This document shows, one piece after another, positions 16,939 to 25,931 of a stretch of 64,000 bases of DNA; within the stretch, counting starts at the first letter, position 1; each line of letters begins with the position of its first letter. Where the stretch lies: contig CAVXCS010000001.1 of NCBI GenBank assembly GCA_963760375.1, positions 310,001-374,000 on the forward strand, given 5' to 3'. The position numbers and the translations under genes were made by a program. This stretch comes from Pelagihabitans sp963760375 (GTDB lineage Bacteria > Bacteroidota > Bacteroidia > Flavobacteriales > Flavobacteriaceae). Below the pieces are notes generated by a model, which ran no database searches, was not told where the DNA came from, and was given only the letters and a program-made list of their open reading frames with translations.

Positions 16939-18291
16939 TTAATGCTGATTAATATCGAATACGGGCAGACCGCGGTAAAAATCCAAGGTACTTTTGTTCA
17001 CCTCCGAACGCAGCCTTACCTGCAGGTTTTCGTTTTGGGCATTGGCCAGCAAGTTCTTGGCGGTAAAAAGTTCCAAGGCATTGATCAACCCCTTTTCGTA
17101 TCGTTTTTGGGCGATGGTGAATGCCAGGTTCTGTGCTTTCATTTTTTGGTTGCTTTGTTCGTACTCGACGAGCAATGCCTCATATTGCTGCACCAATTGC
17201 TGAATGGTCTGGTACAACAACTGTTCCTGTACCTCCAAATTATTTTGGGCGCGCATGCGTTCTATTTTCTGTTGTTTGATCCTTGAGCGGGCCGACCAAC
17301 CGTTGCTGATCGGGACGTTCAAACTGAAACCTACAAATTGGTAGGTGTTGTCGCGGAACTGATCCCGAAACGCGATCGTTGCGCCCAAAGAATCCCTTGT
17401 GGTTTCAAAATAACCGGTGCCCACGCCGCCGAAAAGCGATAGGCTAGGATACAATCTGCCCTGCGCGGCAGCTACCTGCTTTTTTGCTGCCTTCACCCTG
17501 AATTCCTGTGCCTTGATCAGCGGCATAAACTCTTTGGCCTCCCTGAAGATGGAATCGGACTGCAGGGCAGCTTCCGTTACAAGTTCCGGAGTGGTATCCA
17601 ATTCGGTTTGCAGGCTGATATCTACCTGATCTTGGAGGTTCATTTCCTGGATCAAATTCAATTTGGCGGAAGCCAATCGGTTTTCGCTCTGGGTGACGTT
17701 CAATTTGTCGGAGAGCAAAAGCGATTCGGCCTCATAAAGATCGGCCTCTGCCTTCAGGCCCAGTTCGATCTGTTTTTTGACAAGGTCGAAATTGCTTTGT
17801 GAGACCGCTAGCTGTTCTTTGGATATGCCTACGAGCCCTTCAAAAAACTGTATGTCATAAAACGCCTGCATCACCCGAAATGCCAACAGATATTTTTGTT
17901 GCAGAACCTCTTCTTTTGTGGCCTTGAACAAAAATTTTGATGCTTGAATCGAATGTAATTTTTGAAATCCCTGAAACACATCTACCGAGGATTCCAAGCT
18001 ATAATTGTTCGAGAAAAAGTCGGTCGTGACCACATCATTGGTGAACGGGTCTGTACTACGTCCAAAATTGACCACATAGTTGGTCGCCCCGTTCACGCTG
18101 GGCAACAGGTTGCGTATCGATTGTCGGTAGGTTTCGCGTTCCGACCGCTCATTGTATTGAAAGTCATTGAGCTGCAGGTTGTGCTGCAGGGCATAGGAGA
18201 CACAGTCATCCAACGACCATTTCTGTTGCGCCAAGATCGGGATGGTGAGCAGGAAAAAAAGAAATCCTGTTATCGCGTTGCTGTAATTCAT
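16939..18291 (-). CDS. TolC-family outer membrane efflux protein
   Basis: About 450 residues from the chosen ATG at 18291, which begins MNYSNAITGFLFFLL and gives a clean signal peptide (cleavage near ILAQQ); a longer frame to 18333 adds 14 residues without signal-peptide character. The mature protein has the two repeated helical halves of TolC: KWSLDDCVSYALQHNLQL at the N-terminus, FSLNVPISNGW in the second barrel part, and EKGLINALELFTAKNLLANAQ near the C-terminus. It forms the outer-membrane exit duct. First gene of the seven-gene minus-strand operon, so it is the closest to the regulators that are divergently transcribed 203 bases away. Confidence 0.92.
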   Translation of the reverse strand: MNYSNAITGFLFFLLTIPILAQQKWSLDDCVSYALQHNLQLNDFQYNERSERETYRQSIRNLLPSVNGATNYVVNFGRSTDPFTNDVVTTDFFSNNYSLESSVDVFQGFQKLHSIQASKFLFKATKEEVLQQKYLLAFRVMQAFYDIQFFEGLVGISKEQLAVSQSNFDLVKKQIELGLKAEADLYEAESLLLSDKLNVTQSENRLASAKLNLIQEMNLQDQVDISLQTELDTTPELVTEAALQSDSIFREAKEFMPLIKAQEFRVKAAKKQVAAAQGRLYPSLSLFGGVGTGYFETTRDSLGATIAFRDQFRDNTYQFVGFSLNVPISNGWSARSRIKQQKIERMRAQNNLEVQEQLLYQTIQQLVQQYEALLVEYEQSNQKMKAQNLAFTIAQKRYEKGLINALELFTAKNLLANAQNENLQVRLRSEVNKSTLDFYRGLPVFDINQH

Positions 18292-18373
18292 TTTCACATC
18301 GGTATGCAAATAGCTATGCCACTCCCATGCCAAGAAGATATTTACTTGTATATCAATCTGTTAAATCTTATAA

Positions 18374-18385
18374 AGTCATATGACT
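18374..18385. promoter_or_regulatory. 12-base perfect palindrome in the divergent regulator/exporter spacer
   Basis: AGTCATATGACT is a perfect inverted repeat centred between the TolC-like gene (start 18291, minus) and the sigma-54-type regulator gene (start 18495, plus). NtrC-family activators bind dyad sites upstream of their targets, so this is the best operator or enhancer candidate in the 203-base spacer. I found no convincing -24/-12 element; the nearest match on the minus strand (TGGCAGTCATATGAC) overlaps the palindrome and is weak. Confidence 0.45.
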
Positions 18386-18494
18386 GCCATCGAAACGTAA
18401 AAATGTTGTACATATATTGTCCATTTTTTTGACACATTCAAAAATATTTCAAATTCAAATTGTAGCTTTAACCGTTGATTATAAAGTAAAGACC

Positions 18495-19868
18495 ATGATT
18501 GATGGCAAAATATTGATTATTGACGATAACAAAAGCGTTTTGAGCGCGCTTGAGATCCTATTACAATTTGAATACAGACAGGTCACCGCCATTTCCAATC
18601 CCAACCAGATTTCTTCCTTTCCTGACTTGCAGGGCTTCGATATCGTGTTGCTCGACATGAATTTCTCAGCTGGGGTGAACACGGGCAACGAGGGCTTGTA
18701 TTGGCTCCGCGAAATAAGAAAAAAGGCACCGGAAATTTCGGTAGTGATGATGACCGCATACGGGGCCATCGACCTTGCCGTCAATGCCCTGAAGGAAGGC
18801 GCGACCGACTTCATCCTCAAACCTTGGAACAATGAAAAACTTTTGGCTACGGTAAAATCGGCCTATGAACTGAGAAAATCACAAAGGGAAGTACATCAGC
18901 TCAAGCAAAAGGAGACCCATCTCAAACAGCTGATCAATCGGGACAAAAATTTGATCATCGGGCAATCGAAGGCTTTGAATTCGGTATTGGACCTGACCCG
19001 AAAAGTAGCTAAAACCGATGTCAATGTATTGATTACGGGCGAAAATGGAACGGGTAAAGAATTGATTGCCAGGGAATTACATCATGTATCCAACCGAAAC
19101 AGTGAGGTTTTCATAGCTGTCGACATGGGGTCGATTTCTGAAAATCTGTTTGAAAGTGAGCTTTTTGGGCATTTAAAAGGTGCCTTTACCGATGCAAAGG
19201 AAGACCGCGTGGGCAAGTTCGAGGCCGCGAATGGCGGCACACTTTTTTTGGATGAAATCGGAAACCTCTCGCTCACCGCACAGGCCAAGTTATTGTCGGC
19301 CATTCAAAATAAAACGGTGGTACGGGTAGGGTCGAACAAAAGCATTCCTGTAAACATCAGGCTGGTTTGCGCCACCAATTGCAATCTGGATCAGATGGTG
19401 GCTGACGGCATCTTCCGGGAAGACCTGCTGTATCGCATCAATACCATACATATCGAGGTTCCTCCCTTGCGGGAAAGAAACAATGACATTTTGGAACTTT
19501 CAGAATTTTTCCTTCTCCGTTTCGCAAGCAAATACGGCAAAAACGGAATCCGCATCAGTGAATCGGCCCTGGATAAATTAAAGAGCTACCCATGGCCGGG
19601 AAATGTCAGGGAGTTGCAGCATACCTTGGAACGGGCCGTGATCCTTTCCGAAGGCAACGTGCTGAAGCCAACCGACTTCCCTATAAACGATAAGGTTTCG
19701 GCGCCATCCTTGGAAACGGCACCCGACACCTTGGACGATATGGAGCAGCTGATGATCACCAATGCCCTGAGCAAACACGATGGAAATTTTACCGCTGCCG
19801 CCATCCAGTTGGGCATTTCCCGGCAAACGCTCTATAATAAGATAAAGAAAATGGGCAAGACATGGTAA
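18495..19868 (+). CDS. Sigma-54-interacting response regulator (NtrC family)
   Basis: 457 residues from the ATG at 18495 (MIDGKILIIDD), chosen because the receiver fold begins immediately; the frame stays open upstream to 18417 but adds residues unlike a receiver. Domains: receiver 1-120 (phospho-acceptor Asp54 in VLLDMNF, Lys109 in LKP), AAA+ sigma-54 activation domain about 150-385 with Walker A GENGTGKE (182-189), GAFTDA at 229-234 (canonical GAFTGA, here Gly to Asp) and Walker B FLDEIG, then a Fis-type helix-turn-helix at the C-terminus (GNFTAAAIQLGISRQTLYNKI). It overlaps the histidine-kinase gene by 7 bases. Its probable target is the divergent ABC export operon, through RpoN-dependent transcription (inference). 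Confidence 0.94.
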   Translation: MIDGKILIIDDNKSVLSALEILLQFEYRQVTAISNPNQISSFPDLQGFDIVLLDMNFSAGVNTGNEGLYWLREIRKKAPEISVVMMTAYGAIDLAVNALKEGATDFILKPWNNEKLLATVKSAYELRKSQREVHQLKQKETHLKQLINRDKNLIIGQSKALNSVLDLTRKVAKTDVNVLITGENGTGKELIARELHHVSNRNSEVFIAVDMGSISENLFESELFGHLKGAFTDAKEDRVGKFEAANGGTLFLDEIGNLSLTAQAKLLSAIQNKTVVRVGSNKSIPVNIRLVCATNCNLDQMVADGIFREDLLYRINTIHIEVPPLRERNNDILELSEFFLLRFASKYGKNGIRISESALDKLKSYPWPGNVRELQHTLERAVILSEGNVLKPTDFPINDKVSAPSLETAPDTLDDMEQLMITNALSKHDGNFTAAAIQLGISRQTLYNKIKKMGKTW

Positions 19869-21211
19869 GCAGGTACATTTATCTTCAATTGGTGTTTCGG
19901 ATCGTGATGCTTTCGGTCACCGCATTGGGACTGGCCTTTTTCTTTTTTGATCAACTATATGTGTGGGCCGGGTTGCTATTGTTCTTGATGATCCTACAGG
20001 CGGTGTTCCTGATCAATTATGTGAACCAAACCAACCGTAAAATCGCTTATTTCTTTGATGCCATCAAGAACGAGGACTTTACCCTTCGTTTTCCGGAAAA
20101 ACTGAGCGTGAAATCATTGGAAGAACTGAACCACAGCCTGAACACCCTGAACGACATGATTCAGGAAATCCATATCAAAAAACAGACCCAGGAACAGTAT
20201 TACCAAGAAATCATGAAACAGGCCGATATCGGCATCCTCACCTTTAACCAAAAAGGGCACATCATTTATTCGAACCCCACGGTAGAGCGGCTGCTGCAAT
20301 ACCGCCCTCTGAACCATATCAAACAGTTATCACAGGTCGATGAAAAGCTTTATGCCCTTTTCGAAGGCTTGAGACCATTCGATAGAAAATTGTTTCAACT
20401 GACCAATGAAAGGGAGAAAAGGCAACTGGCACTCAAAGCGACCGCAATCCAGTTGAATGGGGAAGATTTTTTATTGGTGGTGGTCCAGGACATCCATCAG
20501 GAACTCGACGAAAAGGAAACCGATTCATGGGTGCGCCTGATCCGGGTCTTGACCCATGAAATCATGAATACTATTGCCCCGATCACCTCCATCTCGGAAT
20601 CCATTCTCAAATATTTTAAAACCGACAAGGGTTTGGTAGGGAAAGAAGGTTTTTCGGAAAGCCATATCCTGAATACGGTAAAAGGGTTGGAAGTGATCCA
20701 CGAGCAGGGGAACGACCTGGTGAGTTTTGTGCATTCTTACCGCACCCTGCTCAACGTTCCCGAACCCGATCGCAGTCTGGTCCCCGCCAGGAAGCTTTTG
20801 AATCGGGTAAAGGTATTGATCGACCGCAACAAGGACATTCGGCAGCTCAAAATCGATTGGATCTCGGAACCTGAAGACCTGGAACTTTTTATCGATGAAA
20901 AGCAAATCACTCAGGTACTGGTCAATCTGGGTAGAAATGCCATCCAATCTTTACAGAAAAACGAAGCTGGCCATATCAAAATCAAAGCTGGCCTGAACAA
21001 CAACGGTCAAAAATATATCGAGGTATGGGACAATGGCCCGGGTATTCCCGCAGCACTATTGGAGCAAGTCTTCATCCCATTTTTTACTACAAAAAATACC
21101 GGTACCGGCATCGGCCTGAGCCTTTCCAAACAGATCATGCGCTTACATGGCGGCAGCCTTAAAGTTCATTCTATCCCGGATAAGGAAACTTCCTTTTTCC
21201 TTGTTTTCTAG
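19862..21211 (+). CDS. Sensor histidine kinase, NtrY/ZraS-like, cognate of the NtrC-type regulator
   Basis: 449 residues. Two transmembrane helices lie at about 8-30 and 34-52 with almost no periplasmic loop between them, so the stimulus is probably sensed in or at the membrane. Then come a HAMP-like linker, a PAS-like domain (about 110-215, ADIGILTFNQKGHIIYSNP), the phosphorylation helix with His232 in LTHEIMNTIAPI, and an HATPase domain with N-box LVNLGRNAIQSL, DNGPGIP and GTGIGLSLS. The Met-Asn after HEI (HEIMN) recurs in Bacteroidota NtrY-like kinases. It starts within the last codons of the regulator gene, so kinase and regulator are co-translated. Confidence 0.93.
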   Translation: MVSRYIYLQLVFRIVMLSVTALGLAFFFFDQLYVWAGLLLFLMILQAVFLINYVNQTNRKIAYFFDAIKNEDFTLRFPEKLSVKSLEELNHSLNTLNDMIQEIHIKKQTQEQYYQEIMKQADIGILTFNQKGHIIYSNPTVERLLQYRPLNHIKQLSQVDEKLYALFEGLRPFDRKLFQLTNEREKRQLALKATAIQLNGEDFLLVVVQDIHQELDEKETDSWVRLIRVLTHEIMNTIAPITSISESILKYFKTDKGLVGKEGFSESHILNTVKGLEVIHEQGNDLVSFVHSYRTLLNVPEPDRSLVPARKLLNRVKVLIDRNKDIRQLKIDWISEPEDLELFIDEKQITQVLVNLGRNAIQSLQKNEAGHIKIKAGLNNNGQKYIEVWDNGPGIPAALLEQVFIPFFTTKNTGTGIGLSLSKQIMRLHGGSLKVHSIPDKETSFFLVF

Positions 21212-21267
21212 ACATTTTAGAGACCTGGAAATGCTCCGTGCCGTTGGCAGGTTGTACAATAATGACC

Positions 21268-22059
21268 TTATTTGGCCGTCCAGCCCCCGTCAACGGTGAG
21301 CATAGATCCCACCATATAGCTTCCGGCATCACTGGCGAGGAAAATCGCCGCCCCCTGAATTTCCTTGAGTTCCCCCCAACGGGCGAGGGCCGTGGCCCCA
21401 ACGATGAAATTTTTGGCCTCGGGGGTATCGGCAATGGGGATGTTCATTTCCGTTAGGAAGGGACCGGGGCAAATCGCGTTCACATTGATGTTGAAAGGTG
21501 CCAGTTCGAGGCCCAGCGCCCTGGTCATCTGCACCACCGCACCTTTGCTGGTCGCATAAGGGGTCCTATTGGCCAGGCCCACCAATCCCAAGGTACTGGC
21601 CATATTGATAATGCGGCCGCTGCCCTGCTTTTTCATGTAGGGGGTTACGGCCCTAGAGGTGTTCCAGGTACCCGTGACGTTCACTTCCATCACCTGTTGG
21701 AATTCTTCCGGTTTCAATTCATCAATGGCCCCCCTGATATTGATGCCTGCGCTATTGATGAGAATATCGACATGACCAAACGCTTTGACGACCGCGGCCA
21801 CCACGGCCTCGACCTCCGCCAGGTCGGTGACATTGGCGGCATAGGCCTTTGCCTTCACCCCATAGTCTTTTTGCAATTGATCCGCCGCGGTTCGGCCCTC
21901 TTCCAGATTCCTGTTCAACAAGGCCACATCGGCACCTGCCGAGGCCAAGCCGGCCGCCATGGCCAGGCCCAATCCCTTGGAACCCCCTGTAATGAGGGCA
22001 CATTTGCCTTTAAGGTTAAATAGTTTGATACCTGGAAGTGCTGTTTGGGTCATATTCAA
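21268..22059 (-). CDS. SDR-family oxidoreductase, gluconate 5-dehydrogenase-like
   Basis: 263 residues of classical short-chain dehydrogenase: cofactor motif TGGSKGLG (24-31), NSAG at about 102-105, catalytic Ser155, Tyr168 and Lys172 (YATSK), and the PGPFLTEM loop. The overall pattern (LFNLKGKCALITGGSKGLG, SAGINIRG) matches SDRs annotated as gluconate 5-dehydrogenases or 2-keto-3-deoxy-sugar-acid dehydrogenases. The C-terminus VDGGWTAK is typical. It is first from the left in a three-gene minus-strand group (TIM-barrel protein, second SDR) divergent from an aldonate dehydratase and GntP permease, so it plausibly oxidises a sugar, sugar acid or keto-deoxy acid. Substrate not determined by sequence. 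Confidence 0.88.
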   Translation of the reverse strand: MNMTQTALPGIKLFNLKGKCALITGGSKGLGLAMAAGLASAGADVALLNRNLEEGRTAADQLQKDYGVKAKAYAANVTDLAEVEAVVAAVVKAFGHVDILINSAGINIRGAIDELKPEEFQQVMEVNVTGTWNTSRAVTPYMKKQGSGRIINMASTLGLVGLANRTPYATSKGAVVQMTRALGLELAPFNINVNAICPGPFLTEMNIPIADTPEAKNFIVGATALARWGELKEIQGAAIFLASDAGSYMVGSMLTVDGGWTAK

Positions 22060-22074
22060 AGTTTTTTTATTGGG

Positions 22075-23144
22075 TTAGCTGAAGCCGTAATGCTTTTTGG
22101 CGTACACACAGGAGGTTTTGTTATTTTCGTCTTCCAAGGCCAACTGTGCTTCAACCGCCATATCAGAAACCCTGGGCAACGGTTGTTTGGCTTTGTGATG
22201 TTTGATATCATGTAGGAATCTTGCCAATTCGGTAGCGGGCATGGGATCGAAAGTTGCCCAATATTTTTCCGTCAGACAAGGGATTTCCAGGGGATCCCGA
22301 GTGATCATTTCCAAATTGAAACGAATGTCCGGGTTATGGCATTCTAATCACCGAGATCATACCGTCGATGTCGAGATATCCTTCCCCCAGGTTCACTTCC
22401 GACATCAGAAAACCGTCTTCATATTCTTCCACGGCCATATCTTTTAAATGCACTGTAAAGGCATAGGGCGCAAGTGCCTCGACCACTGCCATGGGGTCTT
22501 CCAAAAGCGACAGGTTGTTGCCCGTATCCAAGGTGACTGCCCACCCATTCACTATCGATTCCGTTCAGGATTTCCAGAAAATCGGCAATGCGCCAATCTT
22601 TATGGTTTTCGACCGCGAGTTTCATCCGATGTTTGCGCATGATGGGTTCAGCAAGTTGCAATGAAAGAACGGAAGCAGCCCTGAATTGTTCAAAAGCACC
22701 ACGGGAATCGAAATTTTCATATCTCCGTCCCGACAGGCATACGGTACGGATGACATCGACTTCCATCGCCTTGGTCTCTTTCACTTCCTGCTCGAACCGG
22801 GCTACCTCTTGATCATCCTTGGGAAGTCTTATCTGCCCCTCCATGAAAAAATTGAGTTCTTTTCTGCGCTTCAGTATTTTTTTTGCCAAGTCGGAATCCA
22901 ACCCCGACATGGTCAATTGTGCCCCTCCAAAGCCCAGGGAACTAAAATGCTCTATCATGTCGAGGGCATTGACAAAAGGAGGATAGTTTGCGCTCTCCAT
23001 CTTGCGGTATCGGCGAAGCATGTAAGAGGCCTCTGCCAATCCAAAGCGGGTATCGGGCCCAAGGGAAGGGAAGGTCGGGAGAACGGGCATGGCCATCGCC
23101 AAGGCCCCCGCCGATGAAGTTCCGATAAATTTTCTACGTTTCAT
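22075..23144 (-). pseudogene. Tat-exported TIM-barrel (xylose isomerase-like) protein, broken by two +1 frameshifts
   Basis: The start is placed at 23144 because MKRRKFIGTSSAGALAMA is a twin-arginine signal. The reading then covers an AP-endonuclease-2/sugar-phosphate-isomerase TIM barrel (LGFGGAQLTMSG, KLAVENHKDW). Two shifts interrupt it. At 22538 an extra T on the + strand splits EWVG from VTLDTGNNL; dropping it restores the frame. Near 22338-22342 the frame changes again, between DGMISVIR and NPDIRFNLEMITRDPL. With two single-base insertions removed the gene is 356 codons including stop, intact to KHYGFS. No other damage is visible, so sequencing error is a real alternative to decay. Likely role: periplasmic sugar isomerase, epimerase or hydrolase-like protein within the sugar-acid island. 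Confidence 0.8.
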
Positions 23145-23231
23145 AAGGCGCGTATTTAAGATATTATATGGCTTCACCAAGGGGTTCGGACCTTCAACAA
23201 TAACCGATTTGATTTTAAAAATGACCCAGCC

Positions 23232-23978
23232 CTAATATAGCGCCCTTCCCCCGCTCAAATCAAAGGTAAAGCCCGTGCTAAAACTGTTTTCCGCTGACAG
23301 GATAAAACTGGCAACGGTGACGAATTCTTCGATGGTACCACAGCGTTTCATGGGGATTTTATCGGTCATATACTTGATCTGTTCCGGGGATTGGCCCTTC
23401 AAAATATCGGTTTCTATCACTGCCGGGGCAATGGAGTTGACCAAAATGCCCGATTCGGCATATTCCTTGCCCTGAACCTTCGTCATCCCAATGACCCCCG
23501 CTTTGGAGGTAGAGTAGGCCACCATTCCAGCATTGCCGTCCTTGCCCGCTATGGAGGCCACGTGCAACACCCGGCCATAATGCTGTTTCAACATATAGGG
23601 CACCACCGCCTTGAACGTATTGAAAGAGCCCAACACATTGACGGCCAATACCCGATTGAAATCCTCAAAAGTGACCTCATGGCTCTTGATGCCGGTTTTA
23701 CCGACGATACCGGCACAATTGGCCAAAATATCGATCTTGCCCGCCTCGACGGCAAAATGCGCAACGGCTTTCTCTACTTCCGTATATTCAACCACATCGA
23801 GGGCATAGGCAAAGGCATTTTTGGCATCTTTTGGAATCGATTTTTTGATGCCTTCCAAATCGCGATCCAAAAAAGCAACCTTTGCCCCTTGCCCGAGCAA
23901 GTGCCTTGCCAGGGCGTTGCCAAGGCCATTTGCAGCTCCCGTAATGACGGCGGCCTTATCTTTCCATTGATCTTTCAT
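23232..23978 (-). CDS. SDR-family oxidoreductase (3-oxoacyl reductase-like fold, sugar dehydrogenase candidate)
   Basis: 248 residues from the ATG at 23978; the frame is open further upstream to 24035 but those residues lie outside the SDR fold. TGAANGLG (13-20), catalytic Ser142, Tyr155 and Lys159 (YSTSK), and SIAPAVIETD after strand beta-6. The final DLSGGRALY is typical of FabG-like and L-fucose/L-rhamnose-type sugar dehydrogenases. It is the promoter-proximal gene of the minus-strand group and faces the IlvD/Edd dehydratase across a 207-base spacer, suggesting shared control. In a non-phosphorylative deoxy-sugar pathway it could oxidise the sugar to its lactone or oxidise the keto-deoxy acid; this is inference. 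Confidence 0.88.
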   Translation of the reverse strand: MKDQWKDKAAVITGAANGLGNALARHLLGQGAKVAFLDRDLEGIKKSIPKDAKNAFAYALDVVEYTEVEKAVAHFAVEAGKIDILANCAGIVGKTGIKSHEVTFEDFNRVLAVNVLGSFNTFKAVVPYMLKQHYGRVLHVASIAGKDGNAGMVAYSTSKAGVIGMTKVQGKEYAESGILVNSIAPAVIETDILKGQSPEQIKYMTDKIPMKRCGTIEEFVTVASFILSAENSFSTGFTFDLSGGRALY

Positions 23979-24185
23979 ATACAGTTCGCCCCAGCCCGAT
24001 TGGCATTGTATTGGGGCACCTCTTAAAAGTAACAAAAGATTGTTATAATCGTAAAAGATTTAACCAAAAGAAAGCAAGATCATAATTAATTGCGCTTTTC
24101 ATTTTGTGAACTGCAGTAAAGATCATACCTTGATTACGAAATTAACAAAGTTGATTTTCTCCAGCCACCACTCAAACCATATAGC

Positions 24186-25916
24186 ATGAAAGACAAAAAT
24201 GACAAGAAGTTAAGGAGTCAGGATTGGTTCGATCCCAAAGATGCCAAATCGGCATTTATTCATCGATCTTGGCTTCGCAACCAAGGCTACCCCAACGACT
24301 ATTTTGAAGGGCGGCCGGTCATTGGTATCTGCAACACCTGGTCGGAGCTCACGCCTTGCAACGGCCATCTTCGCGAATTCGCTGAATTCGTAAAACGCGG
24401 TGTCTTGGAGGCAGGTGGGGTACCCTTTGAATTTCCAGTCACCAGTATGGGCGAAATCCTGATGAGGCCAACCGCCATGCTTTTTAGGAACTTGGCCAGT
24501 ATGGATACCGAGGAAAGCATCAGGGCCAATCCGTTGGACGGGGTGGTGCTGCTTACCGGTTGTGACAAAACAACCCCATCGACCGTAATGGGGGCCTGCA
24601 GTGTTGACCTTCCTACCATCGTGGTGCCCGGCGGACCCATGTTGAATGGGAAATATAAGGGCGAACGCATCGGATCGGGAACATTTGTATGGCAGTTGAA
24701 GGACAAGATCAAAAACGAGGGCTTTACCCCCGAAGACCAGATCGAAGCTGAAATTTGCTCCGCCCGCAGCGCAGGTCACTGCATGACGATGGGGACGGCT
24801 TCGACCATGGCCTGTATGGTCGAGTCGCTCGGACTTACCCTTCCGGGCGCGGCGGCCATTCCAGCGGTCGACTCCCGAAAAAGGGTCATGGCCCAGCTAT
24901 CTGGCAGACGAATCGTTGAGATGGTAAAAGAAGACCTCAAATTATCCAAAATATTGACAAGGGAAGCCTTTGAAAATGCGATCAAGGTAAATGCGGCCGT
25001 TGGCGGATCCACCAATTTTATCATCCATTTATTGGCCATTGCGGGAAGGATAGGCGTAAAGTTGAACTTAAAGGAATTTGATACCTTGGGAAGTAAAATT
25101 CCCCTATTGGTAAATTTGATGCCCTCCGGTAAGTTTCTTATGGAAGATTTTTTCGATGCGGGCGGGCTGCCCGTGGTCATCAAGGAAATGAAGGCACATC
25201 TCCACAAAAATGTGATCACGGTCAATGGCAAGTCACTGACCGATAATTGCGAAAAGGCGGAATGTTATAATGCGGAAGTCATCGCCCAATACGACAAGCC
25301 TTTCATGGCAGAAGCCGGTATCGCGGTATTGTACGGCAACCTTTGTAAAGATGGCGCGGTGATCAAACCCTCCGCCGCCACGCCCAAATTGATGACACAC
25401 CGGGGCAAGGCGGTGGTTTTCGAGACCATCGAGGATTTTCTGGCCAAGGTAGACCAGCCCGATCTGGACATAGATGAAAACAGTATTATGGTACTCAAGG
25501 GCGTGGGGCCGGTAGGATATCCGGGCATGGCCGAAGTGGGCAATATGGATATTCCTGAGAAATTGCTCAAAAAAGGGGTCAAGGACATGGTGCGCATCTC
25601 CGATGGAAGAATGAGCGGTACCGCTTTTGGCACCGTGGTATTGCATGTTTCCCCGGAATCGAGCATAGGGGGCATTTTGGCCCTGGTACAGTCTGGGGAC
25701 CATATCGTACTCGACGTCCCCAATCGCAAATTGCACCTGGAAGTTTCGGAAGCCGAACTCGACAAGCGCCGTGCTGCCTGGACGCCGCCCAAACCCCATT
25801 TAGACAGGGGTTATACAAGTCTTTACACCAAAACCGTACAGCAATCCCATTTGGGGGCCGATTTCGACTTTCTGGTCGGTAAATCGGGCGCCGAGGTGAC
25901 TCGGGATGCCCACTAG
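24186..25916 (+). CDS. IlvD/Edd-family aldonate dehydratase (L-arabinonate/sugar-acid dehydratase type)
   Basis: 576 residues. Iron-sulfur dehydratase of the IlvD/Edd family: the three cluster cysteines are Cys58 (TPCNGHLRE), Cys126 (TGCDKTTPS) and Cys199 (AGHCMTMGTAS), the pattern of the pentonate dehydratases with a [2Fe-2S] cluster, such as rhizobial L-arabinonate dehydratase. The N-terminal block KLRSQDWF...HRSWLRNQGY and the C-terminal GKSGAEVTRDAH also match that subgroup rather than dihydroxy-acid dehydratase. It dehydrates a sugar acid to a 2-keto-3-deoxy acid in the cytoplasm. It heads the plus-strand run with a GntP permease 15 bases downstream. L-arabinonate, D-xylonate, L-fuconate and L-rhamnonate are all possible substrates; the nearby fucosidase and mutarotase favour a deoxy-sugar acid. 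Confidence 0.93.
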   Translation: MKDKNDKKLRSQDWFDPKDAKSAFIHRSWLRNQGYPNDYFEGRPVIGICNTWSELTPCNGHLREFAEFVKRGVLEAGGVPFEFPVTSMGEILMRPTAMLFRNLASMDTEESIRANPLDGVVLLTGCDKTTPSTVMGACSVDLPTIVVPGGPMLNGKYKGERIGSGTFVWQLKDKIKNEGFTPEDQIEAEICSARSAGHCMTMGTASTMACMVESLGLTLPGAAAIPAVDSRKRVMAQLSGRRIVEMVKEDLKLSKILTREAFENAIKVNAAVGGSTNFIIHLLAIAGRIGVKLNLKEFDTLGSKIPLLVNLMPSGKFLMEDFFDAGGLPVVIKEMKAHLHKNVITVNGKSLTDNCEKAECYNAEVIAQYDKPFMAEAGIAVLYGNLCKDGAVIKPSAATPKLMTHRGKAVVFETIEDFLAKVDQPDLDIDENSIMVLKGVGPVGYPGMAEVGNMDIPEKLLKKGVKDMVRISDGRMSGTAFGTVVLHVSPESSIGGILALVQSGDHIVLDVPNRKLHLEVSEAELDKRRAAWTPPKPHLDRGYTSLYTKTVQQSHLGADFDFLVGKSGAEVTRDAH

Positions 25917-25931
25917 ATAACCAACCATACC

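Noticed and set aside
18306..18320. Possible -24/-12 sigma-54 promoter for the TolC gene on the minus strand (TGGCA...TTGC)
   Set aside because: The GG-GC spacing is off by one and it would start the transcript only about 4 bases from the start codon.
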